10,304 nt of DNA, from assembly GCA_964592755.1 (NCBI GenBank), contig CAZQFS010000109.1, forward strand, positions 1 to 10,304, given 5' to 3'. The DNA comes from CAZQFS01 sp964592755. GTDB taxonomy: Bacteria > Hydrothermota > Tepidihabitantia > Tepidihabitantales > Tepidihabitantaceae. Shown here in pieces: positions 1 to 7,139 of this stretch (position 1 is its first letter; each line of letters begins with the position of its first letter). Position numbers and translations under genes: made by a program. The notes below the pieces were generated by a model. It saw only the letters and a program-made list of their open reading frames with translations. It was not told the DNA's origin and ran no database searches.

Positions 1-1154
1 ACCGGTTGCTCTCGGACCCGGCCGACGCGCGAGTACTGGAGGATACCGTCAATCAACGCGTGCATCCGTTTGACGCGACCGAGGAGGAGGTCGAGCTGCT
101 CCCGACCTTCTTCGTCGAACTTGTCCGCGTAGTCCTGTCCGAGCCAGCGGACCAGCGTGTCAATGGCACGCAAAGGCGCTTTGAGGTCGTGCGACACGAC
201 GTAGGCAAACTCGCCCAGCTCCTTGTTTGCGCTCTCCACCTCTTTGAGCAGTTCGGCTTGTCTTTCCTCGGCCCGTTTGCGGGCGGCCAGCGCGTCCTGC
301 AGGTCTTCGGCAAACTCGGCCAGGAGCCGGTTCGGCCCTTTCAGCTCTCGGTAGAGCCGGGCGTTGGAGATAGTCATGCCGCAGACGCGCGCGATGGTGA
401 GTGCGAGGTCGAGGTAGTGCTCCTTGTACTCGCCTTGTGAAATACCACCCACCTCGAAGACACCGAGAGTCTTGCTCCGGTGCCGGACGCTGATGATGAA
501 TCCGTTGCCGTCCGGGGTCCAGGCGTAGGCCCGCCGGAAAGAGCCGAGCCGCTTCTCCACCTCGGGCCGGGCGCCGAGTTCGGGCGGTCGCGACCAGATG
601 CGCAGTACCCGCCCTTCGTCCATCGAGGCAAAGGCCATGGTCTCGGGAGCAAGCAGAACCGTGAAGAGCTCGAAGACCTTCTCCACGACCTTGTCCTCCG
701 CCAGCGTCTCGGCCAGGCTGCCGATCAGTTCCTGCACCATCGTGTGGTCGGTCAGCCGGCGGTAGGCGTTGGCGAGAATCGCATTCAGCTTGGTCCGCTG
801 CGATTCAAGGCGCCAGTCGAAGACCAGTCGCAGCAGGGCAGACGCAACCCTGTCTGAGTCCTGCCCGCTTCTCAGGTCCGGGCAGGTCCCGAGGTCATGA
901 ACCTGGCAGCGTTCCTGCCCGTTCACCGGCGTCTTCAGCCCCGCAAGACATGCACCGCCCAGCACCTTCACCTGCCGAAACTCCTCGCTCAGCAGTCCGA
1001 GGCTGGCCGTAAGGTCCTGCCAGCCGGTGAACGGCACGGCACAATCGGCAGGAAACACGACCAGGCGCACGTCGTCGCACTGCGCCGCCTCAATCACTGC
1101 GCTCGCCGCGGGCCCGAGCCGGGCGCAGACCGCGACTCCTAGTTTCGGTTCCAC
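1..1154 (-). CDS. Sensor histidine kinase, N-terminal part (truncated by window edge)
   Basis: About 384 codons of a signal-transducing histidine kinase; the gene runs off the left edge, so the ATPase domain is not visible. The clearest motif is the HisKA phosphoacceptor block SHDLKAPLRAI, with the histidine at residue 322 (codon 189-191), preceded by LGEFAYVV as in phytochrome-type kinases. In front lies a charged coiled coil (about 268-310) and a GAF-like region (about 140-265). Residues 1-115 form a cysteine-rich domain I do not recognise (Cys 10, 26, 38, 69, 83, 91 and His 86). No transmembrane segment is seen, so it is probably cytosolic. The start is GTG at 1154, since the frame has no ATG between there and an upstream TGA at 1197-1199; AGAAG sits directly against the GTG, which is poor spacing. 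Autophosphorylation of His322 is expected from the family. The ligand and response regulator are unknown. Confidence 0.85.
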   Translation of the reverse strand, partial: MEPKLGVAVCARLGPAASAVIEAAQCDDVRLVVFPADCAVPFTGWQDLTASLGLLSEEFRQVKVLGGACLAGLKTPVNGQERCQVHDLGTCPDLRSGQDSDRVASALLRLVFDWRLESQRTKLNAILANAYRRLTDHTMVQELIGSLAETLAEDKVVEKVFELFTVLLAPETMAFASMDEGRVLRIWSRPPELGARPEVEKRLGSFRRAYAWTPDGNGFIISVRHRSKTLGVFEVGGISQGEYKEHYLDLALTIARVCGMTISNARLYRELKGPNRLLAEFAEDLQDALAARKRAEERQAELLKEVESANKELGEFAYVVSHDLKAPLRAIDTLVRWLGQDYADKFDEEGREQLDLLLGRVKRMHALIDGILQYSRVGRVREQP

Positions 1155-1195
1155 CTTCTGAGAAAGGGAAGCGCGGGTGTCTGAAAGGATGCCAT
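1139..1195 (-). CDS. Possible leaderless 18-codon upstream ORF, or shifted 5' end of the kinase gene
   Basis: An ATG at 1193-1195 lies 8 nt after a TAACGT -10 element, the spacing seen at the other leaderless starts in this window. It opens an 18-codon frame ending TAG at 1139-1141, 16 nt past the first base of the kinase GTG. It is out of frame with the kinase (offset 41 nt). It could be a leader peptide that couples translation to the kinase, or the true kinase start separated from the rest by a one-base sequencing or assembly error. Nothing in the peptide itself points to a function. Confidence 0.3.
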   Translation of the reverse strand: MASFQTPALPFLRRWNRN

Positions 1196-1203
1196 GTCAG
1201 ACC

Positions 1204-1232
1204 ACGTTACAGCAATAGAAGCCGACCGTCAA
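1204..1232 (-). promoter_or_regulatory. Sigma70-type promoter upstream of the histidine kinase
   Basis: On the minus strand, TTGACG (1232-1227) is followed by a 17-nt spacer and TAACGT (1209-1204). The -35 is strong and the -10 keeps the TAnnnT core. The predicted transcription start is near 1196, next to the out-of-frame ATG at 1195. Confidence 0.5.
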
Positions 1233-1263
1233 GACAGACGCGGACAGAGGAACGCGCGGCCCG

Positions 1264-2739
1264 TCAGCCGAGCGTGACTTTGTGTTTGACCATGGCCCCC
1301 CGCGAGAACACGACCACGAGGTAGGTTCCACGCTTGAGCCGCTGCCCCTTGGACCCGGTGCCATCCCAGGAGACCGAGTGATAGCCGACCGACTGACGTT
1401 CTTCGGCGAGCAGCCGGACCGGACGGCCGAGCATGTCGAAAACCTCGACCCGCACATCGCCGGTCTGTCCCAGCCAGTACTCGAGCCGCATGCGTCCGCG
1501 CCTGATTGCCGGGCTGGCGCGGACTATCCGCACGAGTCCGGGTTGGTCGTCGTCCTCGGCGATGCCGGTTGCCAGTTCGCCGCAGGAGAAGATGATTACC
1601 GGGAAGTGATTGCCGGGCAGGCCGAGGGCAGTCATGACCGCGCTTCGCTCAACACGGGTAAGGGGAACGGTAAGGAACCCGGCCAGGCCCAGGGCACGCG
1701 CCTGCAGAAGAAGCTGGAGTCCGGTGCACCCGGCTTCCTGCATAGGGCCGTAGCCGGCTGTGTCGCTCACGCAGACGACGAAGTAGACCGGAGCCGAAGA
1801 CGGAATCCGCGGGACAGCCTGACGGAGCTGCGGTCGCAGGTCGCCGGCGAAGACCCGCGTCAGCCGATGGTCCGTGGTCGTGAAGTCGGTGCCGGGCGGC
1901 AGCCGATTGTGATAGCGGTCCAGCCCGACATCCCGAACCGCGTAGATGCGGCCGGTGAGATGATAGGCCGCGACCGCCGTCGGCACGGTCGTGCCGCGGC
2001 GGCCGTTGTAGGTAAGATGTGGGGTCACGCCGTAGCCGGCCCAGAGGAGCTGGGAGATGGTCTCAATCGATAGCCCGATGGCACCAAACGCCGAGTCCTG
2101 ACGCATCGCCCCCAGTACATGCTCGAAAGTATCGAGCCCAGAGACGTGAGGCACGGGCAGGGTCGAATCGGACGAAACCGCGCAGCAGTTCGTGTCAAGG
2201 GGGATGGGTTCGGTGCGGCCGTAGACGTTGACCATCTTCAACGGCCGGGTCGGATTCCACTCCGCGTTGGCGTGGTCGGTTGCCCACTTCATCGGGCAGG
2301 AAGCAACCGGCTGGGCCGGCTGGTCCCGGAACGCGGTACCGGCCAGCAGTCCGCTCTGCACCACCATCCCCGCCTCCTCGTGCCGTTCCACGGCAACTCC
2401 GACTTCAAACGCGGAGCCGGAGTTGTAGCGCCAATCCCCGACCAGGTGTGGCACCAGGGTGTTGTACGTGGGGTCGAATCGATAGACGTTCTCCCGCGTG
2501 GCGACGTAGAAGTCGCGGTACTGCCCCAGTCGCGGCACACGGTCCATCGCCCACAGCACGTTAGCCAGGACCTGACGCGGGAGCGAATCGCTGAACCCGG
2601 AATGGGTCGAGTAGCGGCTGTTCGCCAGCACCTCAAACGAGGCGCCATGCCAAACCGGCCGGGGCAGGGTCTCGCCGGCCGGCGCGGCCAGTGCCGCAAC
2701 ACAGCTCAGCACCAGCAGCCGCAATACTGTCTGGAACAT
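1264..2739 (-). CDS. Secreted SagB/nitroreductase-like protein with two related halves and a FlgD-like C-terminal domain
   Basis: A 491-aa protein starting at ATG 2739; another ATG at 2745 would lie upstream of the predicted transcription start. Residues 1-21 form a Sec-type signal peptide ending near APA/G, so it is exported. Residues about 38-140 and 205-390 both resemble the SagB/nitroreductase fold. The first half has VLWAM and then FYVATRENVYRFDP. The second has ISQLLWAGYGVT, TVPTAVAAYHL and GLQLLLQARALGL, and ends ALGLPGNHFPVIIFSCGE. Typical members start with an RRS-type FMN-phosphate motif and end GRP; here those arginines are not evident (the end reads GEL), so flavin binding or catalysis may be lost. 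Residues about 405-491 are a FlgD-Ig/secretion-type tail (DVRVEVFDMLGRPVRLL, SWDGTGSKGQRLKRGTY). Its role is unknown. The absence of a YcaO protein or precursor peptide argues against a thiazole-peptide role. Confidence 0.65.
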   Translation of the reverse strand: MFQTVLRLLVLSCVAALAAPAGETLPRPVWHGASFEVLANSRYSTHSGFSDSLPRQVLANVLWAMDRVPRLGQYRDFYVATRENVYRFDPTYNTLVPHLVGDWRYNSGSAFEVGVAVERHEEAGMVVQSGLLAGTAFRDQPAQPVASCPMKWATDHANAEWNPTRPLKMVNVYGRTEPIPLDTNCCAVSSDSTLPVPHVSGLDTFEHVLGAMRQDSAFGAIGLSIETISQLLWAGYGVTPHLTYNGRRGTTVPTAVAAYHLTGRIYAVRDVGLDRYHNRLPPGTDFTTTDHRLTRVFAGDLRPQLRQAVPRIPSSAPVYFVVCVSDTAGYGPMQEAGCTGLQLLLQARALGLAGFLTVPLTRVERSAVMTALGLPGNHFPVIIFSCGELATGIAEDDDQPGLVRIVRASPAIRRGRMRLEYWLGQTGDVRVEVFDMLGRPVRLLAEERQSVGYHSVSWDGTGSKGQRLKRGTYLVVVFSRGAMVKHKVTLG

Positions 2740-2747
2740 CGTCATAT

Positions 2748-2775
2748 AGACTACGGCACGGGCTGCTCATGTCAA
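2748..2775 (-). promoter_or_regulatory. Promoter of the secreted nitroreductase-like gene
   Basis: On the minus strand, TTGACA (2775-2770, perfect -35) is followed by a 16-nt spacer and TAGTCT (2753-2748). The -10 ends 8 nt before ATG 2739 but only 2 nt before ATG 2745. This favours 2739 as the start on a leaderless or near-leaderless mRNA. Confidence 0.55.
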
Positions 2776-2818
2776 GCCATACCGGCAGCCGCCTGTGCCG
2801 GCACCGCCGCACCGCTGG

Positions 2819-2846
2819 TTGACGGCCCTGCGCCCGGCTCTATAAT
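2819..2846 (+). promoter_or_regulatory. Promoter of nnr, perfect TATAAT
   Basis: TTGACG (2819-2824), a 16-nt spacer and TATAAT (2841-2846), the best promoter in the window. The -10 ends 7 nt before GTG 2854 and 10 nt before ATG 2857, and there is no Shine-Dalgarno sequence, so a leaderless message is expected. It is divergent to the promoter at 2775-2748. Confidence 0.75.
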
Positions 2847-2853
2847 CTGACTC

Positions 2854-4404
2854 GTGATGCAACGCATTGTCACCTCCGAGGAGATGAAGGCCATCGACCG
2901 CCGCGCCATGACCGAATGGCGCATTCCCGGCATGGTCCTGATGGAAAACGCAGGCCGGGTGGTCGCGGACTGCATCGAGCGGGTGGTCGAGGACCTGTCC
3001 GGCCACTCGATTCTCGTCGTCTGCGGCCGGGGCAACAACGGCGGAGACGGCTTTGTCGCTGCCCGTCATCTTGCCAACCGCGGGTTGGTTGTCCACTGCG
3101 TCCTGCTGGGCCGGGCCCACGAACTGAAGGGCGATGCCCGGGCCAACTACGACATCCTCATCGCTGGTGGCGCTGAAATCGCCGAGCTCGAATCGGCGGC
3201 CGAGCTCGAATCGACTATTGCCGGCCATACCATCGTCGTTGACGCAATTCTCGGCACCGGCCTGGACAAGCCGCCGCAGGGCCTGATGGCGCAGGCCATC
3301 GAGGCTATCGACGGCGCCGGCCTGTTCACTGTGTCGGTGGACGTTCCCTCAGGCCTGGACGCTACCACCGGTGCGATTCCCGGCGTTGCAGTCCATGCCG
3401 ACCTTACCGTGACCATGGGCCTTGCCAAGACCGGGCTTGAGCTCTACCCGGGGCGGGCCTATGTGGGCCGGCTCGAGCTCGCCGACATCGGGATTCCGGC
3501 CCCGCTGCTTGAAGGCGGCGACACGTTCCTGCTCGACCGCGAGACCGTCGCCGCGCTCCTGCCCGAGCGCACCCGTCACGGCCACAAGGGCACGTTCGGC
3601 ACCTGTCTCATCATCGCCGGCTCACGCGGCTTTTCCGGCGCGGCCTGCCTGGCCGGTGCAGCCGCGGTCCGTTCCGGCTGCGGACTGGNNNNNNNNNNTC
3701 CGGCCGGTATCTCGCCCGTGGTCGAGTCGCGCGTGCCCGAGCCGGTCAAGCATCCGCTGCCGGAAACCGACGCCCAGGCCATCGCCCCGGAAGCGGTCGG
3801 GGTCGTGCTCGAACTCGCCGCGGCCTGTGACGCGCTTGCGATTGGACCGGGCATCGGCACAAGCGATGCGACCCAGCAGTTCCTGCTCCGACTCCTGCCC
3901 GAGCTGGACAAGCCCGTGGTCCTCGATGCCGACGCGGTCAACATCCTTGCCCGTAACCCGGGCGTGCTGCGCAAGACCCGCGCGCCGGTTGTCCTCACGC
4001 CCCATCCCGGTGAGTTCGGCCGCCTGACCGGGCTTACTCCGGCCTCAATCAACGCCGACCGCATCGGCATCAGCCGTCGCTTCGCCACCGAGAACGGAGT
4101 CGTGCTCGTGCTCAAAGGCGCATCCACCGTAGTCGCCGGCCGCGACGGCCAGGTTCTTGTCAACCCGACGGGCAATTCCGGTCTTGCCTCTGGCGGCACC
4201 GGCGACGTACTCACCGGACTGCTGGCCGGCCTGCTTGCCCAGGGCACAAAGCCTCTCGACGCCGCCGGCGCTGCTGCGTTCATCCACGGCAAGGCGGCCG
4301 ATGCCGCGGCTGAAGATGTCACCGAGTACTGCCTTTCCGCCTCGGACCTGCTCGAATACCTGCCTGATGCCTTCCACGCGATACTCAGGGAAGACGACCA
4401 ATAG
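2854..4404 (+). CDS. nnr: Bifunctional NAD(P)H-hydrate epimerase / ADP-dependent (S)-NAD(P)H-hydrate dehydratase
   Basis: A cytosolic metabolite-repair enzyme of 516 aa, the usual length of the fused form. The N-terminal YjeF_N domain (about 1-215) interconverts R- and S-NAD(P)HX. It shows the nucleotide loop GRGNNGGDG (58-66), the catalytic region VDAILGTG around Asp130, and SVDVPSGLDATTG (161-173). The C-terminal ribokinase-fold domain (about 225-515) dehydrates S-NAD(P)HX using ADP. It has HKGTFG (244-249), GPGIG (331-335), DADAVN (358-363), LTPHPGEFGRL (381-391) and ASGGTGDVLTG (445-455), with the catalytic Asp at 451. The start is GTG 2854, 7 nt after the -10; ATG 2857 is the alternative. 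Ten Ns (3689-3698) hide about four residues after SGCGL. The propeller gene follows after 33 bp and may be cotranscribed. Confidence 0.96.
   Translation: MMQRIVTSEEMKAIDRRAMTEWRIPGMVLMENAGRVVADCIERVVEDLSGHSILVVCGRGNNGGDGFVAARHLANRGLVVHCVLLGRAHELKGDARANYDILIAGGAEIAELESAAELESTIAGHTIVVDAILGTGLDKPPQGLMAQAIEAIDGAGLFTVSVDVPSGLDATTGAIPGVAVHADLTVTMGLAKTGLELYPGRAYVGRLELADIGIPAPLLEGGDTFLLDRETVAALLPERTRHGHKGTFGTCLIIAGSRGFSGAACLAGAAAVRSGCGLXXXXPAGISPVVESRVPEPVKHPLPETDAQAIAPEAVGVVLELAAACDALAIGPGIGTSDATQQFLLRLLPELDKPVVLDADAVNILARNPGVLRKTRAPVVLTPHPGEFGRLTGLTPASINADRIGISRRFATENGVVLVLKGASTVVAGRDGQVLVNPTGNSGLASGGTGDVLTGLLAGLLAQGTKPLDAAGAAAFIHGKAADAAAEDVTEYCLSASDLLEYLPDAFHAILREDDQ
3181..3213 (+). repeat. 18-bp direct tandem duplication inside nnr
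   Basis: The 15-mer GCCGAGCTCGAATCG occurs at 3181-3195 and again at 3199-3213, separated by GCG, giving an 18-bp period. It encodes ELES-AA-ELES at residues 110-120, in a surface-type stretch of the epimerase domain. It keeps the frame and looks like a slippage duplication. Confidence 0.85.
3689..3698. other. Assembly gap of 10 Ns inside nnr
   Basis: Ten unresolved bases sit between the codons for SGCGL and PAGIS. The reading frame continues unchanged across the gap. Family members usually have five residues between this leucine and the next proline (for example GLVTLAVP), whereas the gap leaves room for four, so the N count may be an arbitrary placeholder. Confidence 0.98.
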
Positions 4405-4437
4405 CCCGGCCCTGACAACCTCCCCGGGCTCTGCTCG

Positions 4438-5895
4438 ATGTCCGCGCTAGTCATTCTTCTCACCCTCGGCGTCTACCAGCCTGAGCTGTGGCAGGTATAC
4501 CCGTCGATGGACCAAGTCCGCTGCCTCTCCTTCAGCACCAACCGGCTCTTCGTTGCCGTACCCCGTGGTGTCTACCTGCTCGACCGTTTCAGCTACTCAT
4601 ACGTCCGCTGCCTCAACCAGGCCGACGGCCTTGCCGGCGATGTCATGCTCTGCGCCTGGAACCCGGGCCGCTCGAACCTGCTCATCACCACACCCGACCA
4701 CCTCTACGAATACTCCCCGGTCTCAGACCAGGTCACCGAGCTCTTTCCGCCGTTCACCCTGATTCACTCCGTCGGCATCGCGCCGGACGGAGCGTACTTT
4801 GACACCGACCAGGGCCTGTTCCGGAAACACCGGGTCGCGCCCGAGTTCAATCCGGTCCAGAACCTGCCCCGCACCATCACCTGGTACGGCGACCGCGACA
4901 CCTCCCGACCCCAGGACCATGTCGTGCTCAACCCCTACTTTGTCAGCGACGAATACCTGAACAGCTACCCGCTGTCGCGGGTCAGAGCCGACCCTGTCCG
5001 CCGCAAGCTCTTTGCCACAGCCGAAGGTTACGGCCTTCTGGTCTTTGACCTGCGCACCGGAGCCAGGGAGGCGCACGTCCGGCTCGGACCAGGAGCCCAC
5101 CCCCGAAACTTCATCCGGCTGGCGCAGACTCTCTGGTTCCTCAGCCCGGACCACAGCGCCGCACTCGACCGGCTCGGCCGGTGGAACTACTACCTCACCC
5201 GGCCCGGCGACCTGCCCCACCCAGGACTGCCGCTCCTCGCCGGCGCCATCACCGACCTCGCGCGTCGCGAGCGCCTGCTCTCTGTGCTGCCCGACTCCGC
5301 TCCTCAATCCCTTGATTCCTTGCATCATCGCTCCTTTCTCCTGGGCACCGACTACGGCCTTTACCGACTCGACGACAGGAACCGGCTCGTCTCTCTGCTC
5401 AAACTGAACCGGCCGGTCTACGCACTCGCCCGGCTGAAAGACTCGGTCCTCGTCGGCACGGGTCAAGGCCTGTTCCTCCTTGCGCACGACTCTCTCCTGG
5501 ATATCGCCGACCCGTTCGGCCGGTCCGACTGGGGCGTGTTCGACATGGTGCAGAGCAGCACCGGCCTCTTCCTCGCCAACCTCGGTGGTATCACGATGCG
5601 CGCGGGAGACGGCACCTGGCTCCGCCTTGTCCCGCCCGGCTTCGACCTGTCCCAGCCGGTTCAGGCTCTGGCCACCGGTGGCGACTTCCTGTTCGCCGGC
5701 ACCGCAACCGGCCTGCTTGCGTACAACACCAAAGACCAGTCCTGGACCGCGATTGACTCACGAATGGGCCTGCCCAGCTCGAACATCATCGGCCTCTCGG
5801 CCGATGACCAATACCTCTGGATTGCCTCGCCCGACCTGCTCGCCCGCTTCGATTACAGCAAAGGACTGCCGGCTTACTCCCGTCCGCGAGAATAG
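4438..5895 (+). CDS. Probable exported beta-propeller protein, function unknown
   Basis: A 485-aa protein with a short hydrophobic N-terminus (MSALVILLTLGV) that could act as a signal peptide, so it is probably exported. The rest is built from repeating beta-strand units of the propeller type: VRCLSFSTNRLFVAVPRGVY (27-46), HSFLLGTDYGLYRLD-like units near 297-312, DSVLVGTGQGLFLL (335-348), FLFAGTATGLLAYN (417-430) and MGLPSSNIIGLSADDQYLWI (443-462). The last closely matches the two-component-regulator propeller motif (GLPSNxI...DxxGxLWIGT). No catalytic motif or C-terminal sorting tail is seen. It starts 33 bp after nnr with no good Shine-Dalgarno sequence and no promoter of its own, so it is probably read from the nnr promoter. 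Ligand and partner are unknown; propellers of this kind bind proteins or serve as periplasmic sensors. Confidence 0.7.
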   Translation: MSALVILLTLGVYQPELWQVYPSMDQVRCLSFSTNRLFVAVPRGVYLLDRFSYSYVRCLNQADGLAGDVMLCAWNPGRSNLLITTPDHLYEYSPVSDQVTELFPPFTLIHSVGIAPDGAYFDTDQGLFRKHRVAPEFNPVQNLPRTITWYGDRDTSRPQDHVVLNPYFVSDEYLNSYPLSRVRADPVRRKLFATAEGYGLLVFDLRTGAREAHVRLGPGAHPRNFIRLAQTLWFLSPDHSAALDRLGRWNYYLTRPGDLPHPGLPLLAGAITDLARRERLLSVLPDSAPQSLDSLHHRSFLLGTDYGLYRLDDRNRLVSLLKLNRPVYALARLKDSVLVGTGQGLFLLAHDSLLDIADPFGRSDWGVFDMVQSSTGLFLANLGGITMRAGDGTWLRLVPPGFDLSQPVQALATGGDFLFAGTATGLLAYNTKDQSWTAIDSRMGLPSSNIIGLSADDQYLWIASPDLLARFDYSKGLPAYSRPRE

Positions 5896-5914
5896 GCGGC
5901 ACGACCCGGCCGCC
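5895..5914 (+). terminator. GC-rich hairpin at the end of the propeller gene, possible weak terminator
   Basis: GGCGGC (5895-5900) and GCCGCC (5909-5914) form a perfect 6-bp stem with an 8-nt loop, starting on the last base of the TAG stop. No T-run follows, so it is not a classical intrinsic terminator. Confidence 0.3.
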
Positions 5915-6373
5915 ACATAGCGCTGTGCCCTGCCCTTTGCCGCTCTTCCCGGTTGTGGAATGCGGGAAGGAAAACCGCAGGCACAACCGCCGCCAAAACT
6001 GCTGCACTGACTCATGTAAGAAGGCAGTCGAGAAGTCAGTCCGCCGCGCACTCGAACACAAAATCGCCGAGTCAGGCCGAAAGACCGTCGCCAGTCGAAA
6101 CCCACAGAGCAGCTAGTAGAGCAGCCGAAACTGCGTCTGTCGGCAAAGTCGCAGGCACAGGCAAAGTCGTGCGTGAAGTCGCTTCTGCCGAGCCTTTGCT
6201 GACGCCGGCAAACACGCCGGGGCAAACGGCCTGGGGAACTGCTGGGGCTTGACACGACTGAATCGGGCAACGTCCCGAGAAAACTGCACTTAGGTTATCT
6301 GCCAGACTTGCGCCGGACATTACTACTACGTAATAACGGGGCTCTTCATAGAAGCGTCCCGGTCCAGTCACTC
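5896..6373. other. Long intergenic region without a convincing gene
   Basis: No frame here looks like a normal gene. Two overlapping plus-strand frames (5925-6116 and 5953-6252) give Lys/Arg/Ala/Ser-rich low-complexity peptides without a Shine-Dalgarno sequence, and the minus-strand frame is Ser/Arg/Cys-rich. The stretch has recurring AAGTCG/GAGTCA words, including GGCAAAGTCG at 6142-6151 and 6160-6169. An AT-rich island holds the inverted repeat ATTAC (6319-6323) / GTAAT (6330-6334). A lone TTGACA at 6249-6254 has no acceptable -10 at the right distance. It may be a decayed gene for a basic low-complexity protein, or simply spacer. Confidence 0.5.
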
Positions 6374-6401
6374 TTGACTGCCGGGCCCGTATCGCTATTC
6401 T
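6374..6401 (+). promoter_or_regulatory. Promoter of the zinc-ribbon membrane protein gene
   Basis: TTGACT (6374-6379), a 16-nt spacer and TATTCT (6396-6401). Unlike the other promoters in the window it lies 34 nt before the start codon (ATG 6436), so this transcript should have a short leader. Confidence 0.6.
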
Positions 6402-6435
6402 TGCGCCCGACTTCGCTTGAAAGTGAGCCACTGAG

Positions 6436-7056
6436 ATGCCTTTCTGTCCCGCATGCGGCGCGGAAAACCCCGCCAAAGCCAGGTTCTGTCGTGAGTGCCG
6501 AACCCGGCTCGAGAAGGCCGAACAACTGTCCGTTCTTCCCAGCACCGATTCGCCGAATCGACCCTTGCCACCCCCGCCCACGGTGCCCGGCACCGGCCCG
6601 AACCTTGACCGCCTGTGTGTCTGGCTCGGACTGCTCGGCATACCGGGCATTGTGGTCGGTGCAATCCTTATCCGACGCCGGCACAAGGCACGTGGCCGGC
6701 CCCTGGCCGCGGTCATTCTCGGCTCAGTCGTCATGATTGTCGCCATCGCCGCAGTGGCCGGGCTGGCAACCAGGCCTGACCCTCTGTCCCAGCCGCTGAA
6801 CCCGGAGAGCGTCCCCACCTTTGCCGAGGCGGTGACCGCGCGCATCGACGAGCTTCAGGAAGAAGCCGAAGTACTCAAAGAGCGTCTCGGCCCGGGCGCC
6901 GAAGGTGAACTTGCGCCTTTCTACTCCCGCATCACCGAAGCCAGGAACCTGGCGCAGGAGATGGAACTGGTGGAGACCGAGGAAGAGCTCGACAGCCTGC
7001 GCGAACTGGTGCTTGAACAACTGGATGACGCCCAGGCGGTGCTGTCCGGCAAGTAG
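6436..7056 (+). CDS. Zinc-ribbon membrane protein with C-terminal coiled coil
   Basis: A 206-aa protein starting with a zinc ribbon of the double-zinc-ribbon type: CPAC (Cys4, Cys7) and CREC (Cys18, Cys21), separated by ten residues. A proline-rich linker (about 40-56) leads to two hydrophobic segments (about 62-79 and 89-111) joined by a basic loop IRRRHKARGR, which suggests a two-pass inner-membrane protein. The last 80 residues are charged and helical (ELQEEAEVLKERL, EEELDSLRELVLEQL), likely a coiled coil. The start ATG 6436 is the first possible one, since an in-frame TGA lies at 6424-6426; only a weak GAAAGTGAG precedes it. Zinc ribbons fused to membrane helices are common in uncharacterised bacterial proteins, and no specific role can be assigned. 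Confidence 0.75.
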   Translation: MPFCPACGAENPAKARFCRECRTRLEKAEQLSVLPSTDSPNRPLPPPPTVPGTGPNLDRLCVWLGLLGIPGIVVGAILIRRRHKARGRPLAAVILGSVVMIVAIAAVAGLATRPDPLSQPLNPESVPTFAEAVTARIDELQEEAEVLKERLGPGAEGELAPFYSRITEARNLAQEMELVETEEELDSLRELVLEQLDDAQAVLSGK

Positions 7057-7103
7057 CCCGCGCCGACTACGGCAAAACAGAACCTCTGCATGTCCCGCCG
7101 CGC

Positions 7104-7132
7104 TTGACTCTCGACGCACATTCCCGTACTTT
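7104..7132 (+). promoter_or_regulatory. Promoter of the ArsR-remnant / MGMT-like / GNAT operon
   Basis: TTGACT (7104-7109), a 17-nt spacer and TACTTT (7127-7132). The -10 ends 7 nt before ATG 7140, predicting a leaderless mRNA. The flanking words CGCGCTTGACT and TACTTT also occur upstream of arsR at 8893-8916, consistent with a shared origin. Confidence 0.65.
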
Positions 7133-7139
7133 GGGGCAT

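Noticed and set aside
1282..2073. Plus-strand open frame of 263 codons
   Set aside because: Shadow of the nitroreductase-like gene; no motifs and no Shine-Dalgarno sequence or promoter.
1264..2739. SagB dehydrogenase of a thiazole/oxazole peptide cluster
   Set aside because: Signal peptide, sorting-type tail, weak FMN motifs, and no YcaO protein or precursor peptide in the window.
4723..5487. Minus-strand open frame of 254 codons
   Set aside because: Shadow of the propeller gene; composition typical of an antisense frame.
6249..6254. TTGACA as a promoter -35
   Set aside because: No TAnnnT element at 16-18 nt; the complete promoter at 6374-6401 explains the next gene better.
5758..6270. Minus-strand open frame of 170 codons across the intergenic region
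   Set aside because: Ser/Arg/Cys-rich low complexity, overlaps the end of the propeller gene, no start signals.
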